DNA of 64,000 bases from Asaia krungthepensis NRIC 0535 (GTDB taxonomy: Bacteria > Pseudomonadota > Alphaproteobacteria > Acetobacterales > Acetobacteraceae): positions 62,001 through 126,000 of the forward strand of contig NZ_BAPV01000002.1 of NCBI RefSeq assembly GCF_025995175.1, given 5' to 3'. Shown one piece after another: positions 55,486 through 63,474 of the stretch. Position numbers and translations under genes: made by a program. Under the pieces are notes generated by a model. It saw only the letters and a list, made by a program, of their open reading frames with translations, was not told the DNA's origin and searched no databases. Position 1 is the first letter of the stretch, and each line of letters begins with the position of its first letter.

Positions 55486-56505
55486 ATGCAGAACAGATAC
55501 CGGGCCAGTTCGTCAGGCGTGATGACCCCGATCAGGAGGACCCTGCAGGGAATATTCCTGAGCTGTCTTGTCTCGGCCACAGCGCTGTCAGGCTGCGCTC
55601 AGGCGCAGAATCTCAATGCTCCCCCGCTTCCGTCATCCATCAGCGGAGCACCAGGCGCTTCCGGTGCGGTTTCTTCCGTGCCCGATCATGCGGCAACACC
55701 GCCTATCGTCATCCCGCCTCTGCCGGTACTGTCCGAGGCTCAGGCCCGGGTAGAGGCGAGCCGCCTTACTCTTCTCATGAAGAAATCGGTCTCCCGCTTC
55801 ACCACCTACACGCCGGAGCAGCGTCAACGATTCATCCGGCTGGCGCGCGCGGCCATCGCCAGTTCCAACACGCCTATCGACAGGCCGCAGCTTCTGATGG
55901 TGGTTGATCGCAACCCCAAGGTGCAGCGGCTGTGCTATGTTCTCGCCATGCCCGGCGCAGCCGAATGGGAGACGCTCGGCGGCACCCCGGTCTCCACCGG
56001 TAAGGCAGGGCGGAAATTCTATTATATCACCCCCACCGGCGTATTCATCAATTCGCCTGACCGTCTGGGCTACCGCGCACTCGGGACCAAGAACGAGAAT
56101 GGCATTCGTGGCATTGGCGCCAAGGGTATGCGCGTCTGGGACATGGGCTGGCATAATGCCGTCAAAGGCTGGCGTCCTGATCACGAAACCGGGGATATCC
56201 GTCTGGAGATTCATGCCACCGACCCGGATTTCCTCGAGCAGCGTCTCGGCCATCCGGCCTCGGAAGGCTGTATTCGCATTCCCGCCACCATGAATGTGTT
56301 CATGGACAAGAACGGCCTGCTCGACGCGCAGTACGAGCAGGCTGCGAGCTATGACGGGCGCTTCCGTGCCTTGTTGCCCAAGGATCGCACCCCCACCCCG
56401 ATCGCGGGCGATGCGTTGGTGGTGGTCGATTCAACCGAGGCGGTCCAGGCCATCTCCTCGGCCAGCGTGGGCCATCAACCGCTCCTCAACCATCACGAGG
56501 GATAA
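55486..56505 (+). CDS. L,D-transpeptidase (lipoprotein form)
   Basis: A 339-residue protein with a long N-region, a lipobox-like ALSGC stretch, a Pro/Ser/Gly-rich linker, and a YkuD-type catalytic domain. The active-site stretch is HATDPDF...HPASEGCIRIP with Cys262; the usual Ser-His-Gly-Cys is Ser-Glu-Gly-Cys here. Such enzymes make 3-3 or other peptidoglycan cross-links or attach proteins to the wall. Acetobacteraceae are known to make unusual 1-3 cross-links by a special L,D-transpeptidase (LdtGo); whether this is that enzyme is uncertain. GGAG lies before the ATG. Confidence 0.82.
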   Translation: MQNRYRASSSGVMTPIRRTLQGIFLSCLVSATALSGCAQAQNLNAPPLPSSISGAPGASGAVSSVPDHAATPPIVIPPLPVLSEAQARVEASRLTLLMKKSVSRFTTYTPEQRQRFIRLARAAIASSNTPIDRPQLLMVVDRNPKVQRLCYVLAMPGAAEWETLGGTPVSTGKAGRKFYYITPTGVFINSPDRLGYRALGTKNENGIRGIGAKGMRVWDMGWHNAVKGWRPDHETGDIRLEIHATDPDFLEQRLGHPASEGCIRIPATMNVFMDKNGLLDAQYEQAASYDGRFRALLPKDRTPTPIAGDALVVVDSTEAVQAISSASVGHQPLLNHHEG

Positions 56506-56520
56506 GCCTCTCCGATGCAT

Positions 56521-57480
56521 TCATGCACCGGGTGGCGCCTCACGCGCCGCGGGTTCCGGATCTGGGGGCGGCGCAAGGCCCTGTTTGTCGCTGATTGCCT
56601 TGTCGAGCGCAGCCGCCACCAGACGCACAGCGACGGGCAGAGATCGTGCCTGATCCACGCAGAATGAAAGACTGAACGGTCGCAGCTTCGGATGGGCGAG
56701 ACCAATGAAGGCGAGCGCGCCTGACTCGACCTCCTCGATCACATCCACATAGCTCATGACGCTGATCCCGACGCCATGACGAACAAGCGACTTCAGGGTT
56801 TCGATATCATCCGATTCACATACCGGCGTGATCCTCACCCCTGTTTCCGCAGCAAGCCAGTCCAGCTTCTCAGCCAGTGCGAGCGGTGCGGCAGGCATGA
56901 TGAGCGGCCATGAGGCGCAATCACTGAAGCGGGCATGGGTTTCCCTCGTCAGGGGGTGACCGGGCACGGTGACAATCCCAAGCGGAAAATCCATATGCCC
57001 GCGCAGCGTCAGACGGCTCGACGCCACCGCATCGAACATGAAGGCAAGGTCACCACGTCCCTCGATCAGCGCCGGACCGATCTCGTGATTGCCGAGAACC
57101 TTCACCGACAGGGTGATCCCGGGATGAGAGCGGCGTATTCCGGCGAGAATGCGCGGCACAAAACCGCGCGCCAACGCCTCAGGAATGAGGAGCGTGACAT
57201 GACCGCGCTTCATGCCCTTGAGATCATCCACATGCCCCCGATAGGACTCCAGATCGCGGTGCCATTGCACTGACTGCGCCAGAAGCAGTTCACCCGCCGC
57301 CGTCATCCTCAGTCCTGTCGGCAGACGCTCGAATAACGCGACACCGAGCCTTTCCTCACCGAGCAGGATCTGCCTGTCGATGGACGAGGCCGATATACCC
57401 AGCGTTTCGGCGGCGCGCCGGATCGAACCGTGACGCGCCACAGCCGAGAAATAGGTCAGAAAGCGTGAGAAGACAGGCAT
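56521..57480 (-). CDS. LysR-family transcription regulator
   Basis: A 319-residue regulator with the N-terminal helix-turn-helix (FLTYFSAVARHGSIRRAAETL, SASSIDRQILLGEERLGVALFER) and a substrate-binding domain. The Met at 57480 has GAGGA upstream and gives the standard LysR N-terminus; the longer frame from 57528 has no such support. It faces away from the Rieske oxygenase gene with a 129-base gap, so it probably controls that gene. The tail is Pro-rich. The stop is 15 bases from the convergent L,D-transpeptidase stop. Confidence 0.86.
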   Translation of the reverse strand: MPVFSRFLTYFSAVARHGSIRRAAETLGISASSIDRQILLGEERLGVALFERLPTGLRMTAAGELLLAQSVQWHRDLESYRGHVDDLKGMKRGHVTLLIPEALARGFVPRILAGIRRSHPGITLSVKVLGNHEIGPALIEGRGDLAFMFDAVASSRLTLRGHMDFPLGIVTVPGHPLTRETHARFSDCASWPLIMPAAPLALAEKLDWLAAETGVRITPVCESDDIETLKSLVRHGVGISVMSYVDVIEEVESGALAFIGLAHPKLRPFSLSFCVDQARSLPVAVRLVAAALDKAISDKQGLAPPPDPEPAAREAPPGA

Positions 57481-57512
57481 GAGGGCGTCCTCGCACCCTT
57501 CAGGGCGCTCTG

Positions 57513-57548
57513 TTTTTTCGAACGGCAAAAAGCGTTTTTCGATATATC
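57513..57548. promoter_or_regulatory. A/T-rich palindromic segment between LysR and Rieske genes
   Basis: TTTTTT...AAAAA and AAAAA-GCG-TTTTT runs give several overlapping dyads in an otherwise GC-rich region. It is the likely LysR operator and promoter area; exact half-sites could not be fixed. Confidence 0.4.
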
Positions 57549-57609
57549 GCCGAACACTCAGGACATGGAAGACTCTCTCCTGTTATTCCCCTCCTTCGCA
57601 GGAAGCGCC

Positions 57610-58650
57610 ATGTCAGAAACTCTCGACCGCCCGGTCCAGCTTCCGCGCCAGTGCAGCTTTGACGCTGCCGACTGGGCCATTCTCTCGACTTTCTGGTATC
57701 CCATCGCCCTCAGCCGCGATGTCGATACAGCGCCCGTCGCGGCCACATTGCTCGATGAGACTCTCGTGATCTATCGCGCTGGCGATGCGCTGGTCGTGGC
57801 TCAGGATATCTGCCCTCATCGCGGCGTGCCGCTCAGTCTCGGCTCGGGCAATGGCGAGAGTATCGCCTGCGCCTATCATGGCTTTCGCTTCGGCGCGTCA
57901 GGCCGCTGCGTGAAAGTCCCTGCACATCCCGCCTCCGCCATTCCGGGCAAGCTGCACCTGAAAACCTATCCCGTAAAAGAGCGCTATGGGCTGATCTGGA
58001 CCTGCCTTGCAGGTGAAACGCCCCATGATGTGCCCTACATGCCGCATTGGGACGAACCAGCCTATCAGCAGATCACCTGCCCCTCCATCGACATTGCCGG
58101 GTTTGCCGGACGGCAGGTCGAGGGATTTCTGGATGTCGCCCATTTTGCCTTCGTGCATACGGATACCTTTGCCGACCCCGAAAACCCGGTCGTGCCTCCC
58201 TATATGCCCCGTCGAACGGCCGAGGGCTTCGAAGTCGAATATCGGAGCACCGTCGGCAATTACCCGATCGGGGTCGAAGGCCGCGCCCCGGCCGGGTTCG
58301 AGTGGCTGCGTCATTTCCGCACCTCGCTTCCCTTCACCGCAACGCTGGAAATCCACTTCCCGGATGCAGGACGCCTCGTGATCATGAACGCGGCCTCGCC
58401 CGTCTCGGCACGCAAAACCCGCATGTTCGCGCCCATATGTCGCAATTTCGATACGGATATCCCGGTCGAAGCGGTTTACGCGTTCAATCGCCGCGTTTTC
58501 GAGGAGGATCGACTGCTCGTCGAAGCCCAGAAGCCCGAATGCCTGCCGCTGGACCCGACTCTCGAAGCTCATGTCATGGCCGATCGCAGTTCGATTGCCT
58601 ATCGCAAGGGGTTGCGCGATCTGGGGCTGAGCCGTTTTTTCACCGCCTGA
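57610..58650 (+). CDS. Rieske-type non-heme iron oxygenase, catalytic component
   Basis: A 346-residue oxygenase. The N-terminal Rieske domain has CPHRGVPLSLG and CAYHGFRF (two Cys, two His for 2Fe-2S). The catalytic domain has DVAHFAFVH, giving the two iron-binding His, with an Asp expected later. This is like O-demethylases (vanillate type) and other ring-hydroxylating oxygenases; the substrate is unknown. A reductase partner is not seen in the window. The start at 57610 (AGGAAG upstream) is preferred over 57565. It is divergent from a LysR gene, and aspA follows 167 bases later. Confidence 0.85.
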   Translation: MSETLDRPVQLPRQCSFDAADWAILSTFWYPIALSRDVDTAPVAATLLDETLVIYRAGDALVVAQDICPHRGVPLSLGSGNGESIACAYHGFRFGASGRCVKVPAHPASAIPGKLHLKTYPVKERYGLIWTCLAGETPHDVPYMPHWDEPAYQQITCPSIDIAGFAGRQVEGFLDVAHFAFVHTDTFADPENPVVPPYMPRRTAEGFEVEYRSTVGNYPIGVEGRAPAGFEWLRHFRTSLPFTATLEIHFPDAGRLVIMNAASPVSARKTRMFAPICRNFDTDIPVEAVYAFNRRVFEEDRLLVEAQKPECLPLDPTLEAHVMADRSSIAYRKGLRDLGLSRFFTA

Positions 58651-58817
58651 GAGGCGTCCCGCGGAAGCGCTGCGCTAGCAGCAGTCCTGCCCGAAGTCAT
58701 GTGCTGTCAGTGCATGGCTCCTGCGGTGAGAAACCATATCCCCGCGCCCGTCATCGTCTTGCGTCCAGACCACTTCTCTTTTCCATTGGCAGAAGGAAAG
58801 AGGGAGACACCCGGATC

Positions 58818-60218
58818 ATGGCGATGACCAGAACAGAGCACGATCTGCTTGGCACACGCGAAGTCCCGTCCGATGCCTATTACGGTATTCATACCCTGCG
58901 CGCCGTCGAGAATTTCCCCATCACGGGGCGCCGCATCGACGCCTATCCTGAGCTGATCAATGCGCTGGCCGCCATCAAGCAGGCCGCAGCCCTGAGCAAT
59001 CGCGATCTCGGTCTGCTCGATGCCCCTCGCGCCCGCGCCATCATCGCTGCCTGCGAGGATATCCGCTCGGGCAAGCTGCATGATCAGTTCGTGGTCGATG
59101 TCATTCAGGGCGGGGCCGGTACCTCGACCAACATGAACGCCAATGAGGTCATCGCCAATCGCGCCCTCGAACATCTCGGGCGCGTACGCGGCGAATACAG
59201 CGCGCTCCATCCCATCGATCACGTCAATATGGGCCAGAGCACCAACGACGTTTATCCCACCGCCCTGCGTATTGCCGCCATTCATGGCGTGAATCATCTG
59301 AGCGATGCCATGACGGTGCTGCGCAAGGCGTTCATGGCCAAGGCGCGGGAATTTCATGACATTCTGAAGATGGGCCGGACCCAGCTCCAGGATGCCGTGC
59401 CCATGACGCTGGGTCAGGAATTTCATACCTATGCCGTGATGCTCGATGAAGACCAGAAGCGCCTCAGGGAGGCGATCCTGCTGATCAGCGAGATCAATCT
59501 GGGCGGCACCGCCATTGGCACGGGAATCGCCGGACACTCCGGTTTTCCGAAGATCGTGTGCGGCCATCTGAACATGATCACCAATCTGCATCTCCTGACC
59601 GCCACGGACCTGATCGAGGCGACACAGGATTGCGGGGCTTTCGTCCAGATATCCGGCGTTCTCAAACGTTTTGCCGTGAAGCTCTCGAAGATCTGCAATG
59701 ACCTGCGGCTGCTGTCTTCCGGCCCGCGCGCCGGGCTGAACGAGATCAATCTGCCCCCCATGCAATCAGGCTCCTCCATCATGCCGGGCAAGATCAATCC
59801 GGTCATTCCCGAGGTGGTGAATCAGGTTGCGTTCGAGGTGATCGGCAATGACCTGACTGTGACCATGGCCGCCGAGGCGGGGCAGCTTCAGCTCAATGCC
59901 TTCGAGCCCATCATCGCGCACAGCCTGTTCAAGAGCCTCACCCATCTTCACGCCGCCTGTCTGACGCTCGAATCGCGCTGCATCCGCGGTATCACGGCCA
60001 ATACCGCCCAGCTCGAAGCCATGGTCACCCATTCCATCGGCCTTGTAACCGTGCTCAACCCCTATATCGGCTACGAAACCGCCACGGCCATCGCCCTCGA
60101 GGCCCATCGCACCGGCCGTGGCGTGATCGAGATCGTACGCGAACGCCATCTGGTGCCGGAGGAGACGCTCGCCCGTATTCTCTCGCCTGAAGGGCTGTGC
60201 CGCCCCAATAGTTTCTGA
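58818..60218 (+). CDS. aspA: Aspartate ammonia-lyase
   Basis: The 466-residue enzyme of the fumarase/aspartase superfamily converts L-aspartate to fumarate and ammonia. It shows the superfamily signature GSSIMPGKINP (about residues 316-326), the TSTNMNANEVIANRA and GQSTNDVYPTA motifs in the substrate site, and a HSGFPKIVC segment. Length fits AspA (E. coli 478). A GGGAGA purine tract lies upstream. The ATG at 58818 is preferred to the later Met at 58824; a much longer open frame that enters from the Rieske gene is in the wrong frame for that gene and is not real coding sequence. Confidence 0.93.
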   Translation: MAMTRTEHDLLGTREVPSDAYYGIHTLRAVENFPITGRRIDAYPELINALAAIKQAAALSNRDLGLLDAPRARAIIAACEDIRSGKLHDQFVVDVIQGGAGTSTNMNANEVIANRALEHLGRVRGEYSALHPIDHVNMGQSTNDVYPTALRIAAIHGVNHLSDAMTVLRKAFMAKAREFHDILKMGRTQLQDAVPMTLGQEFHTYAVMLDEDQKRLREAILLISEINLGGTAIGTGIAGHSGFPKIVCGHLNMITNLHLLTATDLIEATQDCGAFVQISGVLKRFAVKLSKICNDLRLLSSGPRAGLNEINLPPMQSGSSIMPGKINPVIPEVVNQVAFEVIGNDLTVTMAAEAGQLQLNAFEPIIAHSLFKSLTHLHAACLTLESRCIRGITANTAQLEAMVTHSIGLVTVLNPYIGYETATAIALEAHRTGRGVIEIVRERHLVPEETLARILSPEGLCRPNSF

Positions 60219-60521
60219 ACCCGGATCGCCGGTTGCCCGGCACTCCGCTGTGGACCCAAGCAAAAGGGCCGTCGCCCTTTGCCCAGATCTAGGAAATGAG
60301 ACAGGGGCGCTGCACGATGCCGAGAAGCGGGGCGATACATCGCAGTGGCGCCAGAGAGTGAGGGATGTGTGCGATCGGTTCCCCCCGCTGCAAAGGCAGT
60401 TTACCGCTGCAAACCTACTTCCAGGGGATGAAAGGGGTGCGCCCCTTTCCGGGGAGCGGGGCAGCGCCCCGCAGAAGCTTGGCGCAATTGGGGGTAGTGC
60501 CTTTCGCGCTTTGCCCCAGAA
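60219..60521. other. Repeat-containing gap between aspA and MgtC-like gene
   Basis: The gap is almost filled by copy 2 of the dispersed repeat. No gene or RNA is supported beyond it. Confidence 0.6.
60263..60473 (+). repeat. Dispersed two-hairpin repeat element, copy 2
   Basis: The head hairpin AAAGGGC-CGTC-GCCCTTT (60263-60280) is followed after about 150 bases by the tail GAAAGGGG-x3-GCCCCTTTCCGG and GGGGC-AGC-GCCCC (60430-60473). The tail differs from copy 1 (8238-8281) at only a few bases, while the middle parts are clearly diverged. Confidence 0.75.
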
Positions 60522-61241
60522 TTAATCCGCAGCTTCGTCAGGCTTCTCGCTCCCCGCGGCCTGAACGCCCGGAATGCGCATGAGCGCCGAGATGACCTCT
60601 TCGGCGGGCTTGATACCGTGCACATGCAGACGAAGCAGCTGGACGGAATCCTCCTCCTTGCGCTCCTGCCAGACGTGACCGAGCGTAAAACCCAGTCGGG
60701 TCAGAGTCTGGTAGACCGTGTCCACGAAATCGACATCCGAATCCCCGCGGATGATCACCTTGAACCCATGGCGCGGTGCGCGTGGCAGGCGCAGCAGCCA
60801 GGCAGGGGTGAGAAACATGATGAGCAGATAGCCAAGCGTTGTCAGCACAGCGATACCGGCCATGCCGGCGCCACAGGCCATGCCGATGGCGGCGGTCAGC
60901 CAGACCGAGGCTGCTGTCGTCAGGCCACGCACCGTATCGCGCCGCATGAAAATGACGCCACCGCCGATGAATCCGAGCCCGGAGACGATCTGGGCAGCAA
61001 CACGCGAAGGGTCCACCACCACCCGATCGGGGAGCAGTACGTCTTCGAACCCGTATTTGGAAATCAGCATGAACAGGGCGGCGGAAACCCCAACAAGGGT
61101 GTAGGTGCGAAATCCTGCGGCCTTCTGGCGATATTCCCGCTCGAGTCCGATCAGGGCGGAGAGAAAGAAGGCGAGGCCGAGTTCCTTGATCTGGAGCATG
61201 CCCTCACCGGGAATGGGGGTGAACAGGCCCGAAAGATGCAT
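60522..61241 (-). CDS. MgtC/SapB-family membrane protein
   Basis: A 239-residue protein with about four to five helices in its first 145 residues, followed by a soluble ACT-like C-terminal domain. MgtC signatures are present: SALIGLEREYRQKAAGFRTY (residues about 29-48), LGFIGGGVIFMRR and GLTTAASVWLTAAIGMACG. In pathogens MgtC promotes growth in low magnesium and modulates the F-type ATP synthase; in free-living bacteria its role is unclear. A perfect AGGAGG ribosome site sits seven bases before the ATG, which fixes the start. It is divergent from dnaB. Confidence 0.88.
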   Translation of the reverse strand: MHLSGLFTPIPGEGMLQIKELGLAFFLSALIGLEREYRQKAAGFRTYTLVGVSAALFMLISKYGFEDVLLPDRVVVDPSRVAAQIVSGLGFIGGGVIFMRRDTVRGLTTAASVWLTAAIGMACGAGMAGIAVLTTLGYLLIMFLTPAWLLRLPRAPRHGFKVIIRGDSDVDFVDTVYQTLTRLGFTLGHVWQERKEEDSVQLLRLHVHGIKPAEEVISALMRIPGVQAAGSEKPDEAAD

Positions 61242-61362
61242 GACGAAACCTCCTGACAGCGCGGCGCCTTTTCGGCACTCTCGCCGTTATCGCCGATCCG
61301 GCGCTTCGTGCCACCCCTCGATCTCTTGATCGAATCGGGGGCGGTCATGATAGAGGGTCGCT

Positions 61363-62868
61363 GTGACCATGACCGACACCCCCAATTCCCCTGCGGCCGA
61401 TGATGGCCTGACGGCGCTTCTGCGGCGCACCCCTCCGGCCAATCCCGAGGCTGAGCGCGCGCTTCTGGGTGCGCTGCTGACCAATAACAAAGCCTATGAG
61501 CGCGTCTCCGATTTTCTTGTGGCGGCGCATTTTGCCGACCCGCTTCACGGACGCATTTTCGAGGCCATTGCGCGACGCATCGATCGCGGCATGCTTGCAG
61601 ACCCCATCACCATGCGCGCCGAATTCGAGCATTCGGGTCTGCTCGATGAGGTCGGCGGCCCGCAATATCTGGGCCAGTTGCTGATGGCGATGGTGGGTAT
61701 CGTCAATGCAGGCGATTACGGTCGCGCCATTCACGATGCATGGATACGCCGCCAGCTGATCGATATCGGCGAGACGGTGGTCAATAACGCCTATGGTGCG
61801 CGCGCCGACCTCGAAGGGGGCGATCAGATTGCCGCAGCGGAAGAAACGCTGTTCAAGCTCGCCACGGACAAGGGTCAGGATGGTGGATTTGTAAGCTTCG
61901 AGCGCGCCCTGACAGGGGCACTTCAAGTGGCCGAGCAGGCGTTCCAGCGTACGGGCGATGTGAGCGGCCTGACCTCGGGTCTGCGCGATTTCGACAAGAA
62001 GACAGGTGGGCTGCATCCCTCCGACCTCCTGATTCTGGCGGGACGTCCCGCCATGGGTAAAACGGCGCTGGCGACGAAGATCGCCTTCTCGGCGGCACAG
62101 GCGCTGCTGCGTGAGGCCGAAGACAAGAACATCAAGCCGCGTGGCGCCGTGGCCATCTTCTCGCTCGAAATGTCGGCCGAGCAGCTGGCCACACGTATCC
62201 TTTCCGAGCAATCGGAGGTTTCGGGCGAAAAGATCCGCCGTGGCGATATCGGCCAACGCGAATTCGATCGCTTCGTGCGTGTCTCACGCGAGTTGTCGGA
62301 GTTGCCGCTGCACATCGACGATACACCGGCTATTTCCCTCTCCGCGATGCGAACGCGCTGCCGCCGCCTCGCCCGCACGAAGGGGCTGAGCCTTGTGGTG
62401 GTGGATTATCTTCAGCTCATGCGGCCCGCCATCGGGACCAAACCCGAAAGCCGCGTGCTCGAAATCTCGATGATCACCCAGGGATTGAAGGCGATCGCCA
62501 AGGAGCTGTCAGTGCCGGTCATCGCGCTGTCCCAGCTCTCGCGTCAGGTCGAATCGCGTGAAGACAAGCGGCCAATGCTCTCTGATCTCCGTGAGTCCGG
62601 CTCGATCGAGCAGGACGCCGATGCCGTGATGTTCGTGTATCGCGATGAGTATTACCTGCAGCAGCGCATGCCCAAGGACAGCGCCTATGAAAGCATGGAC
62701 AAATATCAGGTTGCCATGGAGGAATGGCAGCGCAAGATGGCGCTCGTGCATAACAAGGCGGAACTGATTCTGGAAAAGCAGCGTCACGGACCGACCGGCA
62801 CGATCTCGCTCTTCTTCGAAGGCGAATTCACGCGGTTCGGCGATCTGGACACTGTTCACGATGTCTGA
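61363..62868 (+). CDS. dnaB: Replicative DNA helicase DnaB
   Basis: The 501-residue hexameric helicase unwinds DNA ahead of the replisome. It has the N-terminal primase-binding helical domain (NPEAERALLGALL start), the RecA-like core with Walker A GRPAMGKTA (about residue 227), the FSLEMSAEQLATR H2 region, Walker B VVVDYLQLM, and the arginine-finger region near LSQLSRQVESREDKRP. The start is the GTG at 61363, five bases after GAGGG, with an ATG at 61369 as alternative. Length is normal. No intein was seen. It is probably monocistronic. Confidence 0.95.
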   Translation: MTMTDTPNSPAADDGLTALLRRTPPANPEAERALLGALLTNNKAYERVSDFLVAAHFADPLHGRIFEAIARRIDRGMLADPITMRAEFEHSGLLDEVGGPQYLGQLLMAMVGIVNAGDYGRAIHDAWIRRQLIDIGETVVNNAYGARADLEGGDQIAAAEETLFKLATDKGQDGGFVSFERALTGALQVAEQAFQRTGDVSGLTSGLRDFDKKTGGLHPSDLLILAGRPAMGKTALATKIAFSAAQALLREAEDKNIKPRGAVAIFSLEMSAEQLATRILSEQSEVSGEKIRRGDIGQREFDRFVRVSRELSELPLHIDDTPAISLSAMRTRCRRLARTKGLSLVVVDYLQLMRPAIGTKPESRVLEISMITQGLKAIAKELSVPVIALSQLSRQVESREDKRPMLSDLRESGSIEQDADAVMFVYRDEYYLQQRMPKDSAYESMDKYQVAMEEWQRKMALVHNKAELILEKQRHGPTGTISLFFEGEFTRFGDLDTVHDV

Positions 62869-62945
62869 GCGTTTCGCTCGCGCCCGGTTAGAACACCTGC
62901 CCAACGGCTTCGAGGAGAGGATCTACTCGGGCCCAACCGAGGATC

Positions 62946-63416
62946 TTACCAGCGGAACCTGATTCCTCCCGTCACCGCCGCCGAACCTGGAGGAGCGCCC
63001 AGGCGCGTGTCACGATGACCGGCGAAGAAACTGGCTGTCAGATCGAGGCCGGGGACGCCTACCACAGGTAAGGCGAATATGGTCGTCACGCCTTTCTCAA
63101 GAGCAATCGACGAGTCGTGATTTTGTTCCACCCTGATGGGTGTATTCTTGCGCAGAATAGAAGAGAGATCCGGCGCGGCAAAGGGTCTCGGCACAGCTAC
63201 CGCCCTGACACTGAACGCTTCTGACTGAGGCGTGATCGACAGGGGTTTGACGGAGGCAGCCAATGACGGGTCTGGCCTTCTCAAGGGAATAAAGTAGCCG
63301 GTCGAGGGAGGTGTGGCACGTGCTGTGGCGCCGTCAGCGCGTTCTGTTGGCCCGAAAGGGAATGTCACCGCGCAGAAACAGGTCAGCCGGGTCAAGGTCT
63401 TGATGCTGCTCATCAT
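62946..63416 (-). CDS. Small exported protein of unknown function
   Basis: A 156-residue protein with an N-terminal hydrophobic signal-like stretch (about residues 7-20, Met-Met-Ser-Ser-Ile-Lys start) and a Pro/Ser-rich mature part. The end (AAVTGGIRFRW) is an amphipathic strand closing in an aromatic residue, like the final strand of an outer membrane barrel, but the protein is too short for a standard barrel. I do not recognise a family. The ATG at 63416 is chosen for the signal peptide; a longer frame starts at 63446. It lies 58 bases from the end of the aldo-keto reductase gene and may be co-transcribed. Confidence 0.55.
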   Translation of the reverse strand: MMSSIKTLTRLTCFCAVTFPFGPTERADGATARATPPSTGYFIPLRRPDPSLAASVKPLSITPQSEAFSVRAVAVPRPFAAPDLSSILRKNTPIRVEQNHDSSIALEKGVTTIFALPVVGVPGLDLTASFFAGHRDTRLGAPPGSAAVTGGIRFRW

Positions 63417-63474
63417 GGCAGCATTGCACGACCAAGACCCGGCCATCCGTCACATTTCGAGACGATCCGTCACA

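Noticed and set aside
58047-58817. Possible 257-residue N-terminal extension of aspA.
   Set aside because: The region is the second half of the Rieske gene in another frame; aspartase has its normal start at 58818.
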